NCBI GenBank assembly: GCA_018401495.1
Contig: JAGYJX010000020.1
Location: 1 to 64,000, forward strand
Reading direction: 5' to 3'
DNA: 64,000 bases
Origin: Rhodospirillaceae bacterium
GTDB taxonomy: Bacteria > Pseudomonadota > Alphaproteobacteria > Thalassobaculales > Thalassobaculaceae
Shown: positions 8,286-16,595 of the stretch, piece by piece
How positions within the stretch are numbered: the stretch's first letter is position 1
How the letters are laid out: every line of letters starts with the position of its first letter
Notes under the pieces: model-generated
The model's input: the letters and a program-made list of their open reading frames with translations, nothing else
Database searches by the model: none
What the model was told of the DNA's origin: nothing
Translations under genes and position numbers: made by a program

Positions 8286-9040
8286 GCCGGTCTCTGCCTC
8301 CAGGCGCCGAGCCGCGTCTCGAGCTGCTGCAGCAGCTCGTTGACCGCTATCGCGAGGGTCGCGACGATCGCCAGGGCCGCGTAGAGCTGCGGCATCTGCA
8401 GGCTCTCGCCCCAGCCGGCGATGCGATAGCCGATGCCGTCCCGGGCGCCGTAGATTTCGGCGAGGAGCACCGCGGTGATGTTGAAGATCATGCCAAGCCG
8501 GGCCGATTCCAGGAGAACCGGCGCCATCGCCGGCAGGTAGATCTCGCGGACCACCTGCAGGCGGTTGGCGCCGTACGCCCGGGCCACGGTGACCAGTTCG
8601 CGGGGCACCGATTCCACCGCCGAGATGCCGCCCAGGATCAGGACGAAGACCGTGGTGAACACCCCGAAGGCGATCTTCTGCTCGATCCCGACCCCAAAGA
8701 TCAGGATGAAGATCGGCAGGAAGATCGACTTCGGCACCCCGAACAGGAAGTTGACCACCGGCCGGAACACCGCCCCCAGACCCGGCATCTCCGCCAGGGT
8801 GAAGCCGATGAAGAAGCCGACCGGCACCGAGATCAGGAACGCCACCGCGACCTCGTAGAGGGTCACGCCGAGGCTCCGGATCACGTTGGCCCGGCCGAGC
8901 AGCTCCACCAGCATGGGGGCGATGGTGCTTGGCGGCGGCGCGATCCGCGCGTTGATGATCCCGCCGGCAACCATCGCTTCCCAGAGGCCGAAGATCCCGC
9001 AGACGCCGACGGCGACCAGCAGGGGCTCGAGGTATCGCAT
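8282..9040 (-). CDS. NitT/TauT-family ABC transporter permease (first permease)
   Basis: This 252-residue permease has an N-terminal membrane anchor (LVAVGVCGIFGLWEAMV), further hydrophobic helices and the coupling loop TVARAYGANRLQVVREIYLP. It lies 5 bp downstream of the binding-protein stop and overlaps the ATPase start by four bases. It differs clearly from the second permease at 6760, so the two probably form a heterodimer. Confidence 0.85.
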   Translation of the reverse strand: MRYLEPLLVAVGVCGIFGLWEAMVAGGIINARIAPPPSTIAPMLVELLGRANVIRSLGVTLYEVAVAFLISVPVGFFIGFTLAEMPGLGAVFRPVVNFLFGVPKSIFLPIFILIFGVGIEQKIAFGVFTTVFVLILGGISAVESVPRELVTVARAYGANRLQVVREIYLPAMAPVLLESARLGMIFNITAVLLAEIYGARDGIGYRIAGWGESLQMPQLYAALAIVATLAIAVNELLQQLETRLGAWRQRPA

Positions 9041-9045
9041 TGGGG

Positions 9046-10008
9046 CTAGGGCTTGGTCGGCACGATGTCGAGGTTCTGGAAGACCTGGTCGGCTGGGGCG
9101 AGTTCCTTGGCGCCGCTGGCCTTGGCCATCGCCAGCGCCACGTCCACCGACTCCCGCGTGATCTTGCCGTCGCGCGACAGCCGCCCGAAGGTCTTCTCAA
9201 ACTCCATCCTGGCGATCTCGACCGGAAGCTCGTTGTTGGTCGCGATCAGGTTGATGGAATATTCCGGGTTCTCGAGCATGTACTGCAGGGATCCGTAGAT
9301 CGCGTTGAGCGTCCGGCGCACGAAGTCGGGACGCTCCTTGATGTCCTTCTCCCGCACCGCCCAGCCGCCGGTCAGGTTCGCCGGCATGGCGGTGGCGAAA
9401 TCGATCAGCGGCCGCACCGTCCCCCGGGCGACTTCCTGGTAGCTGAGCGGCGAGTAGATCACCGCGGCGTCGAGGTTGCCGTTGAGCAGGTTCGGCACGA
9501 GACCGCCGCCGCCGACCGGAACCCGGTTGAAGGTCACCTTGGCGTCGGTCTGCGCCCACAGCGCCAGCGAGTCGGTGCCGGAGCCGGCGGAGGTGATGCC
9601 GACCTTCTTGCCGTCGAGCTCGCGCGCGTCCTTGATCGGCGAATCCGCCTTCACGCCGAGGATCCAGCCCGACCACTCGTCGGCGCCGTTGCCGACCAGC
9701 CGGGTCTCGACGCCGCGGGTGCGGGCGATCGCCACCAGCGCCGCCGCGACGTTGCCGATGTCGGCGCTGCCGGCGGCGATTGCCTCGAAGGTCTCGCCAC
9801 CGCCACGGTAGATGGTCATCTCCGCCTCCAGGCCCTCCTTGGCGAAGATGCCCTTCTCGATCCCGGCGGTGACCAGGATCGTCGGCCAGTAGGCCTTGGT
9901 CGGCACCCCGATCCGCACCACGTCGGCGGCCTGGGCGGTCAGCGCCATGGTCATCACGGCGCCGGCGGCGAGGGCCGCTGCGCCAAGGCGCATCCTGAAC
10001 GTCGTCAT
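9046..10008 (-). CDS. ABC transporter substrate-binding protein (NitT/TauT type)
   Basis: This 320-residue periplasmic binding protein has a signal peptide over about residues 1-28 (AQA-A site) and a strong ribosome binding site (GAGGAGG). The mature part shows the NMT1/SsuA-like fold pattern: GVPTKAYWPTILVTAGIEKG, the FEAIAAGSADIGNVAAA hinge, and KKVGITSAGSGTDSLALWA. Residues for a particular ligand cannot be recognised, so the cargo could be a sulfonate, pyrimidine precursor or other small organic anion. It is the third gene of the GntR-controlled cluster. Confidence 0.85.
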   Translation of the reverse strand: MTTFRMRLGAAALAAGAVMTMALTAQAADVVRIGVPTKAYWPTILVTAGIEKGIFAKEGLEAEMTIYRGGGETFEAIAAGSADIGNVAAALVAIARTRGVETRLVGNGADEWSGWILGVKADSPIKDARELDGKKVGITSAGSGTDSLALWAQTDAKVTFNRVPVGGGGLVPNLLNGNLDAAVIYSPLSYQEVARGTVRPLIDFATAMPANLTGGWAVREKDIKERPDFVRRTLNAIYGSLQYMLENPEYSINLIATNNELPVEIARMEFEKTFGRLSRDGKITRESVDVALAMAKASGAKELAPADQVFQNLDIVPTKP

Positions 10009-10070
10009 CGTTTCCTCCTCCATTTTTTGTGATTGGCAGGCGTGTTCGGACCCGACGGGCGGGTTCGCGA

Positions 10071-10751
10071 TCAGTTGTCGCGCCGGGGCCCTCCGACGGT
10101 CTCGATCGGGCGGCCGACGTAGGGCGTCATCGCCGACAGCTCGTGCCCGGCGCGCAGCGGCACGCAGTCGGGCGGGAAGTCCTGCCGGAAGCGACCGCCC
10201 TCGGCGCGCACCATGGCGATGAAGCGATCGAGGTGGCGCATCGCGCCGGTCGGCAGGTCGTGGATCACGACCAGGGACCAGGGCAGCGGCCGCATCAGTT
10301 CGAGGGCGCGCTCCGGCCAGGTCTCGGTTGCCTCCCAGTCCCGGGGAATGACGTTCCACAGGACGCAGGTGAACCCGCCCGCCACCAGATAACGATGCGC
10401 CGCCGGGCTGAGCAGGTGCGGGCCGATCACCCCGCCGCCGCCGAACGGCCGGAACAGCCTGTCGGGATGGGCGAGCGGGCCGATCAGCGCCTGGGTGCGG
10501 CCGATCTCCTCCTCCGGCACCCCGGGCCCCGACATCTCGCCGAGCGGCGTGCTGTGCGTGTAGGTGTGGTTGCCGATCCAGTGACCTTCGTCGGCCGCGC
10601 GTTCGGCCAGCGCGCGGCATCGCGGGTCGGCGAGCTTGTGGCCGAGCACGAAGAAGGTGGCGGACACGGCTTCGCGCGACAGGGTGTCGAGCACGGCCGG
10701 CGTCACGCCGGGCTCCGGTCCGTTGTCGAAGGTCAGCGTGACGTCGCGCAT
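10071..10751 (-). CDS. Polysaccharide deacetylase-family hydrolase (CE4 fold)
   Basis: The 226-residue cytoplasmic protein has NodB-homology motifs. TFDNGPEPG is the general-base/metal motif with Asn in place of the usual second Asp. HWIGNHTYTHSTP supplies two metal-binding His, RPFGGGGVI is motif 3, and LVVIHDLPTGAM is the late His motif. There is no signal peptide. Family members include chitooligosaccharide deacetylases and amide hydrolases such as PuuE-type allantoinase. The cytoplasmic location and the neighbouring small-molecule ABC importer favour hydrolysis of an imported C-N bond. ATG at 10751 overlaps the gntR stop. Confidence 0.8.
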   Translation of the reverse strand: MRDVTLTFDNGPEPGVTPAVLDTLSREAVSATFFVLGHKLADPRCRALAERAADEGHWIGNHTYTHSTPLGEMSGPGVPEEEIGRTQALIGPLAHPDRLFRPFGGGGVIGPHLLSPAAHRYLVAGGFTCVLWNVIPRDWEATETWPERALELMRPLPWSLVVIHDLPTGAMRHLDRFIAMVRAEGGRFRQDFPPDCVPLRAGHELSAMTPYVGRPIETVGGPRRDN

Positions 10752-11482
10752 CAGGATGCCTCGCTCGACAGGATCGAGGCGCCGGAACGGTCGGCCTGCT
10801 CCAGCATCGCGGTCGTCGTGTTGAAATGCGCCGCCAGCAGGTCCACGGCCCGGTCGGCGTCGCGGTCGAGGGTCGCGGCTGCGATCTCCTGGTGTTCGCG
10901 GGAGATGTCACGCCCGCCGATCGCGTACGCCACCAGCAGCGCGCGGTAGCGTTCCGACTGCTCGAACAGGGTCTGGCGGAACCGCAGCAGCCAGGGCGAG
11001 CCGCAGGCGCTGATCAGCGACAGGTGGAACCGCTCGTGCAACCCGACCCAGGTCGGCTTGGCCAAGACCGGGTCGGTGATAAGACCGGGAGTGGCCCGGA
11101 CCAGCACGTGCAGGGCGGCGACGATCCCGGCTTCCCACTCGGCGTCGCCGCGCTCGATCGATCGGCGCAGGGCCAGCCCCTCGATCTCGATGCGGGTGGC
11201 GGTCACGTCCCGCATGTCGGCGATCGAGACCGGGCTGACCCGGAAGCCGCGGCGGTCCTGAACCAGCACCAGGCCGTCGGCGGCGAGCCGCGACAGCGCC
11301 TCGCGCACAGCCCCCAGGCTGACCGCGTGACGATCGGCGAGGGCGGCGAGGTGCAGGCGGGCGCCGGGGTTGAGCCGGCCGTCGAGGATCTCGGCCCGCA
11401 ACTGCTCGAACACCCACAGCGTCCGGCTCTTCTGGGCGCGCCGCGCGCCGGCAGGTCCGTCGGTTGGGGTTTGCTCAAGCAT
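10751..11482 (-). CDS. GntR-family transcriptional regulator (FCD type)
   Basis: The 243-residue protein has an N-terminal winged helix (VFEQLRAEILDGRLNPGARL, then VSLGAVREALSRLAADGLV) and an all-helical FCD effector domain. The latter includes TRIEIEGLALRRSIERGDAE and conserved His such as HERFHLSL. It is the first gene of the deacetylase and ABC importer operon (TGATG overlap). It is divergent from the MetE-like gene, so it probably controls both directions through the AT-rich gap 11483-11615. Confidence 0.85.
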   Translation of the reverse strand: MLEQTPTDGPAGARRAQKSRTLWVFEQLRAEILDGRLNPGARLHLAALADRHAVSLGAVREALSRLAADGLVLVQDRRGFRVSPVSIADMRDVTATRIEIEGLALRRSIERGDAEWEAGIVAALHVLVRATPGLITDPVLAKPTWVGLHERFHLSLISACGSPWLLRFRQTLFEQSERYRALLVAYAIGGRDISREHQEIAAATLDRDADRAVDLLAAHFNTTTAMLEQADRSGASILSSEAS

Positions 11483-11615
11483 GCGGACACAGTATCGATG
11501 ACTGGGGGTTCAGAAAATCAAAATCCCCTGCGAAAATCGATTATATTACCCAACCTGCGGTGCGGCCCGACCGGGGGCGCCGACAGTCAAGAAAGCTCAA
11601 AGGGAGGATTTCTCG
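11483..11615. promoter_or_regulatory. Divergent promoter region, gntR / MetE-like gene
   Basis: This gap is markedly AT-rich for the window (ATCAAAATC, AAAATCGATTATATTA). It contains two ATCGAT hexamers flanking GGGG-N16-CCCC, an imperfect dyad that could be the GntR operator. The MetE-like gene has a Shine-Dalgarno AAGGGAGG upstream of 11616. The operator call is an inference. Confidence 0.45.
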
Positions 11616-12665
11616 ATGGTGACGGATCGCTTCGCCGGATTGCCGCTGCTGCCGACCACCGTCGTCGGCAGCTACCCGCAGCCGGGGTGGCTGGTGGATC
11701 CCGAGGCGCTCAAGCAGGCGGGCGTGCCGCGGCTCCGCGCCCGCGGCATCTGGCGCCTCGCGGGCGAGGCGCTGGCGGAAGGCCAGCGCGACGCCGCCAT
11801 CCTGGCGCTGCACGACATGGAGCGCGCCGGCATCGACATCGTGGGCGACGGCGAGGCGGGCCGCGAGAGCTACTCGAACCAGTTCGCCACCGCCCTCGAG
11901 GGGGTCGACACCGAGACCCCCGGCAACACCATCGGGCGGAGCGGCGAGAACACGCCGGTGCCGCGGGTGGTCGGCCCGGTCCGGCGCACCCGGCCGGTGG
12001 CGGTCGAGGCGGTGGCGTTCCTGCGCGCGCACACCGACCGGCCGATCAAGGTCACCCTGCCCGGGCCGTTTACCATGACCCAGCAGGCGGTCAACGAGCA
12101 CTACGCCGACGACGGCGACCTGGCGATGGCCTACGCGGCGGCGGTCAACGAGGAGCTTCTGGAGGTGTTCGCCGCCGGCGCCGACATCGTGCAGCTCGAC
12201 GAGCCGTGGATGCAGGCCCGTCCGAAGCTGGCCCACGACTACGCCGTGCCGGCGATCAACAGGGCGTTGCAGGGGGCGACCGGCACCACCGCCGTGCACC
12301 TCTGCTTCGGCTACGCCGCGATGGTTAAGGACAAGCCGAGCGGCTACTCGTTCCTGCCCGAACTGGAGGCGTCCCTGGCCGACGTGATCTCCATCGAGGC
12401 GGCCCAGCCCGGCCTCGACCCGACGGCGCTGGCGAGCCTGCTGGGCAAGCGGATCATGCTGGGCGTCATCGACCTCAACGATCCCAGGCCGGAGACCGCC
12501 GAAATCGTCGCCGGGAGGCTGCGGGCGGCGCTGCGGCACGTTCCGGCCGAGCGTCTGCTGGTGGCGCCGGACTGCGGCATGAAGTACCTGCCGCGCGACG
12601 TCGCCTTCGCCAAGCTCAAGGCGATGGTCGACGGCGCCCGGATGGTGCGCGCCGAGCTGGAGTAA
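11616..12665 (+). CDS. MetE-like (cobalamin-independent methionine synthase family) methyltransferase
   Basis: The 349-residue protein corresponds to the C-terminal catalytic barrel of MetE. It begins LLPTTVVGSYPQPGWL and has the substrate/zinc site motifs VHLCFGY (His and Cys) and LLVAPDCGMKYLP (Cys). DIVQLDEPWMQ is the conserved acidic strand. Stand-alone proteins of this type transfer methyl groups to homocysteine or to other thiols. Without the MetE N-terminal domain the folate substrate is uncertain. The gene is divergent from gntR, which suggests that it processes or demethylates the compound imported by the adjacent ABC system. Confidence 0.85.
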   Translation: MVTDRFAGLPLLPTTVVGSYPQPGWLVDPEALKQAGVPRLRARGIWRLAGEALAEGQRDAAILALHDMERAGIDIVGDGEAGRESYSNQFATALEGVDTETPGNTIGRSGENTPVPRVVGPVRRTRPVAVEAVAFLRAHTDRPIKVTLPGPFTMTQQAVNEHYADDGDLAMAYAAAVNEELLEVFAAGADIVQLDEPWMQARPKLAHDYAVPAINRALQGATGTTAVHLCFGYAAMVKDKPSGYSFLPELEASLADVISIEAAQPGLDPTALASLLGKRIMLGVIDLNDPRPETAEIVAGRLRAALRHVPAERLLVAPDCGMKYLPRDVAFAKLKAMVDGARMVRAELE

Positions 12666-12689
12666 CGGGAGTCTGCCGCGGTCGTCCGG

Positions 12690-13107
12690 TCAACGCCACC
12701 ACCGCCAGGGCAAACGGCGGGGTGGCGGCGGATCGAGCTGACGGCGAATGAACGCCGGCAGCTCGACCGGGTCGACGGCCGTCGAGCGGCTGACGCCGGC
12801 AGCCGCAGGGCGGCAGGCAGCGCAGGACCCCGGGCGGCAGCTTCCGACGCGACCCGCTCCGGAAGCGCCACCAGAGGAGCCGCCAGGAGATCGCCAGCGA
12901 CCACACCATCAGGAACGGTGCCGCCGCCATCAGCAACGGCATCACGATCGTCAGGCCGCCCACGACGAAGGTGTTGCCCGGGACACCGAGCCCGGGCTCG
13001 ATCAGCCGCTGGCCGGGGCTGAACGCGAACCGCACGGCCAACGCCAGGCCGATCGCGCCGACGGCGAGATAGCAGGCAATCGCGGCCGCCAGGGTGACAA
13101 CGGTCAT
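12690..13107 (-). CDS. Small membrane protein linked to cueR (frameshifted)
   Basis: The ATG at 13107 overlaps the cueR stop by four bases (ATGA). Two membrane segments are clear: VVTLAAAIACYLAVGAIGLA (about 3-22) and VVGGLTIVMPLLMAAAPFLM (about 48-67), followed by WRLLWWRF. As sequenced, the frame runs on into the convergent MetE-like gene. A break around 12780-12860 restores a more natural tail, VDPVELPAFIRRQLDPPPPR then RLPWRWWR, and a stop at 12690 clear of the neighbour. The family is not recognised. Linkage to cueR suggests copper-related or membrane-stress function, which is inference. Confidence 0.55.
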
Positions 13108-13604
13108 CGCCGCGACCCCGCTTGCCCGGCCGTCCCGCCGCCGGCCACGCCGAACCGGGTGACCGCGGGCCGCCGGGCGGCGGCACCCGAGCCCGGGGAT
13201 TCGCCGGCCCCGGGCACCGGCTCCCCGAGACCTTCCAGGATCGGGCAGTCCGGACGGCCGTCGCCGTGGCAGTGCGCCACCAGGTGCTCGAGCGTGCGCT
13301 GCATCGCCTGCAGGCCGGCGATCTTGGCCTCGAGCTCGGCGAGATGGGCGAGCGCCACCGCCTTGACGTCGGCGCTCGCCCGCTCGCGGTCACGCCACAG
13401 CGCCAGCAACCCTGCGATCTGTTCGACCGTGAAGCCGAGGTCGCGCGACCGGCTGATGAAGCGCAGCGTGTGCACGTCGGCGGCGCCGTAGGTGCGGTAA
13501 CCGGCCTGCGTGCGGACCGCCTTCGCGACCAGTCCGGACTGCTCGTAGTAGCGGATCATCTTGGCCGAGACGCCGGACGCCCGGGCCGCTTCGCCGATGT
13601 TCAT
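13104..13604 (-). CDS. cueR: Copper-responsive MerR-family activator CueR
   Basis: The 166-residue protein has the MerR DNA-binding start MNIGEAARASGVSAKMIRYY and the dimerisation helix AHLAELEAKIAGLQAMQRTL. The metal loop HCHGDGRPDC has Cys at positions 112 and 120, matching the two Cu(I)-binding Cys of E. coli CueR. The tail after residue 126 is longer than usual and Gly/Pro/Arg-rich. It lies 23 bp downstream of copA on the same strand. CueR-type operators are visible in the copA/copZ gap. Confidence 0.93.
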   Translation of the reverse strand: MNIGEAARASGVSAKMIRYYEQSGLVAKAVRTQAGYRTYGAADVHTLRFISRSRDLGFTVEQIAGLLALWRDRERASADVKAVALAHLAELEAKIAGLQAMQRTLEHLVAHCHGDGRPDCPILEGLGEPVPGAGESPGSGAAARRPAVTRFGVAGGGTAGQAGSRR

Positions 13605-13627
13605 CGCCGCTCTCCCTCCGCGACCGG

Positions 13628-16179
13628 TCAGCCGGCAGCCGCCGGCGCCGGCCTGCCGCTCCGATCATCCACCAAGCCGGTCCCGCCCGACAGGGGCGGG
13701 CGGAAGCCCCGCAGGCGCAAGGCGTTGCCGAGCACGAACACGCTCGACATCGCCATCGCCCCGGCGGCCAGCACCGGCGACAGCAGGACGCCGTGCGTCG
13801 GGTAGAGCGCACCGGCGGCCACCGGGATCAGCACCGCGTTGTAGGCGAACGCCCAGAACAGGTTCTGCTTGATGTTGCGGATCGTCGCCCGGCTGAGCGC
13901 GATGGCGTTCGCCACGCCCCGCAGATCGCCCGACATCAGCACCACGTCGGCCGCCTCGATCGCCACGTCGGTGCCGGTGCCGATCGCCACCCCGACGTCG
14001 GCCTCGGCCAAAGCGCGGGCGCGTCGTTGATGCCGTCGCCGACGAAGGCGACGCTGCCGAACCGCTCCCGCAGCGACGCCAGCGTGGCGACCTTGCCCTC
14101 GGGCAGGACCTCGGCCACGATTTCGTCGATGCCGAGCTGCCGGCCGATCGCCCGCGCCGTCACGGCGTTGTCGCCGGTGATCATCGCGACCTTGAGCCCG
14201 AGCCGGTGCAGCGCGTCGATCGCCTCGGCGGTCGTCGGCTTGACCGGGTCGGCGACGGCGATCGCCGCCGCGATCCTTCCGTCCACCGCCGCGTAGAACG
14301 GGCTCCTTCCGGCGTCGGCCATCCGCCGGGCGTCGGCCTCGAGATCCGACACCGAGTAGCCGAGGCGCGTCATGTAGCGGTCGGCCCCGACCTCCACCCG
14401 GCGGCCGCCGACGCGGGCGGCGAGTCCGAAGCCGGGAACCGCCTCGAACCCCTCGGCCGACGCCGGCGCCAGGCCGCGGTTGCGGGCGGCGGCCACGATC
14501 GCCTCGGCGATCGGGTGCTCGGAGCGCGCCTCGACGGCGGCGACCAGCGCCAGCACCTCGTCGGCCTCGAACCCGGCGGCCGGCACGAAGTCGGTCAGCT
14601 CCGGCCGGCCCGCGGTCAGGGTGCCGGTCTTGTCGAGCGCCACCACCCGGGCGTCGCGCAGGGTCTGCAGCGCCTCGCCCTTGCGGAACAGCACGCCCAT
14701 CTCGGCGCCCCGGCCGGTGCCGACCATGATCGACGTCGGGGTCGCCAGGCCCATGGCGCACGGACAGGCGATGATCAGCACCGCGACCGCGTTGACCAGG
14801 GCGAAGGTCAGGGCCGGGTCCGGCCCCAGGAGGAGCCAGAGCGCGAAGGTCAGCGCGGCGACGCCCATCACGACCGGCACGAACACGGCGGTGACGCGGT
14901 CGACCAGCGCCTGGATCGGCAGCTTGGAGCCCTGGGCCCGCTCCACCATCCGGACGATCTGCGCCAGGACGGTGTCGGCCCCGACCCGGGTGGCCTCGAA
15001 GCCGAACGCGCCGGTCCGGTTGATCGTGCCGCCGACGACCTCGTCGCCCACGCCCTTGGCCACCGGCACCGGCTCGCCGGTGATCATCGACTCGTCGACG
15101 TAGGAACTGCCCTCGATCACCGCGCCGTCCACCGGCACGCGCTCGCCCGGCCGCACCTGGACGACGTCGCCGACCCGCACCTCGGCGATCGGCAGGTCGA
15201 CCGCCTGCCCGTCGCGCAGCACCCGGGCGGTCTTCGCCTGCAGTCCCATCAGGTGCCGGATCGCCTGCGAGGTGCGGCCCTTGGCCCTGGCCTCGAGGAA
15301 GCGGCCGACCAGGATCAGCGTGACGATCACCGCCGCCGCCTCGAAGTAGACGTTCCGGGTGCCGGCCGGCAGCAGGCCGCCGGCGAAGGTCGCCACCGTG
15401 GAATAGCCGTAGGCGGCGCTGGTCCCGAGCGCGACCAGGGAGTTCATGTCGGGCGCGCCGCGCAGCAGCGCCGGCACCCCCTTGCGGAAGAACCGCAGGC
15501 CCGGCACGAACAGCACCAGCGAGGTCAGGGCGAACTGCAGGTACCAGCTCTCCCTGTGCCCGATGGTCGCCATCACCCAGTCGTGGACGCCGGGGATCAG
15601 GTGCGAGCCCATTTCCAGCGCGAACACCGGCAGGGTCAGGACCGCCGCCACCAGCAGGTCGCGCCGCAGCGTCGACAGTTCGCGGGCGCGGTGCTCGGCC
15701 TCCCGGTCGGACGGGGCGTCGGGCGCGATCGCATGCGCCTCGTAGCCGGTCGAGCGGACCGCGGCGGCCAGGTCGCCGCCGGCCACCGCGCCGGACAGGT
15801 GGCGGATCTGCGCCCGCTCGGTCGCCAGGTTGACCACCGCCTCGACCACGCCCGGAACCCGCAGCAGCGCCTTCTCCACCCGGGACACGCAGGACGCGCA
15901 GGTCATGCCCTCGATCGCCAGCTCGGTCGTCTCTTCCCGGACCGCGAAGCCGACGCCCTCGACGGCGCGCGCCAGCGCCGACGGGTCGGCCGTGCCGGCG
16001 AAGGCGACGGTGGCGGATTCGGAGGCGAGGTTCACCGACGCCTCGGTGACCCCTGGAACGGCCTTTAGCGCGCGCTCGACCCTGGCGACGCAGGACGCGC
16101 AGGTCATGCCCTCGATCCGGACGCTGACCTCGCCTGGGGCGTCGTGGCCGGTGGCGTTGCGCCTGTCGATGGATGCCAT
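13628..16179 (-). CDS. copA: Copper-exporting P1B-type ATPase CopA (frameshifted)
   Basis: This inner-membrane Cu(I) exporter has two N-terminal HMA domains, each with GMTCASC, and eight predicted membrane segments. The transport motif is LIIACPCAMGLATP, the phosphorylation site VVALDKTGTLT, the nucleotide-binding motif SEHPIAEAI and the hinge GDGINDAPAL. A break near 14008-14014 follows the hinge. The other frame resumes with AEADVGVAIGTGTDVAIEAA and runs to the stop at 13628. The start at 16179 was chosen because GGAG lies 8 bp upstream; an in-frame ATG at 16197 is the alternative. Corrected length is about 850 residues. Transcription is probably CueR-dependent. Confidence 0.93.
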
Positions 16180-16237
16180 TGCCGTCACTCCGTTCATCGA
16201 ACCGTGCACCCGAAATGGTCCACGCCCCCGATGTGGG

Positions 16238-16260
16238 GCTTCCAACGATGGGAAGGTCAA
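16238..16260 (-). promoter_or_regulatory. CueR-type operator/promoter for copA
   Basis: Read on the minus strand the site is TTGACCTTCCCATCGTTGG followed by AAGC. It has a -35 TTGACC overlapping the dyad CTTCC-N7-GGAAG, the arrangement known for CueR at E. coli copA. It lies about 60 bp upstream of the copA start, facing copA. The -10 element is weak. Confidence 0.7.
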
Positions 16261-16284
16261 GGGGCGGGTCGCGATGTTTTCGAC

Positions 16285-16315
16285 TTGACCTTACCACGGC
16301 GGCAGGCGGCAGATT
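16285..16315 (+). promoter_or_regulatory. MerR-type promoter for copZ
   Basis: TTGACC (16285-16290) is followed by the imperfect dyad CCTTACCACGGCGGCAGG and, after 19 bp, CAGATT as a possible -10. The long spacer with a centred dyad is the hallmark of MerR-family activation. It faces the copZ gene and is distinct from the copA operator on the other strand. Confidence 0.5.
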
Positions 16316-16345
16316 GGCCGCGCATCGAGACAGCTGGAGAGTGAG

Positions 16346-16558
16346 ATGTTTCGACTTCCACGTCCCCGACATGGCCTGCGGCGGCTGCGTCCGGTCGATC
16401 ACCAAGGCCATCCAGGACGCCGACGCGACCGCCACGGTCGAGGCCGACACCGCCACCCGCGAGGTCCGGATCCGGACCGGGGTGGGGAGCCGGCCCTGCT
16501 GGCCGCCCTGAAGGCCGCCGGGTTCCCGGCCGAGCCTCGCCCGGCGGCGACCGGCTGA
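16346..16558 (+). CDS. copZ: Copper chaperone CopZ / HMA-domain protein (two frameshifts)
   Basis: This is a small cytosolic Cu(I) carrier of one HMA domain. The Cu-binding motif is DMACGGCVRSIT. From ATG at 16346 an extra A near 16353-16356 hides the family-typical start MFRFHVPDM. A second break near 16480-16486 then separates REVRIRTG from EPALLAALKAAGFPAE. With both corrected the protein is about 69 residues, the normal size. It is divergent from copA. Two compensable breaks in a gene this short are notable, but all key residues are present. Confidence 0.8.
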   Translation: MFRLPRPRHGLRRLRPVDHQGHPGRRRDRHGRGRHRHPRGPDPDRGGEPALLAALKAAGFPAEPRPAATG

Positions 16559-16595
16559 CGGCGCCCTGGCTGACGGCACCCTGACGGAGGGGCAC

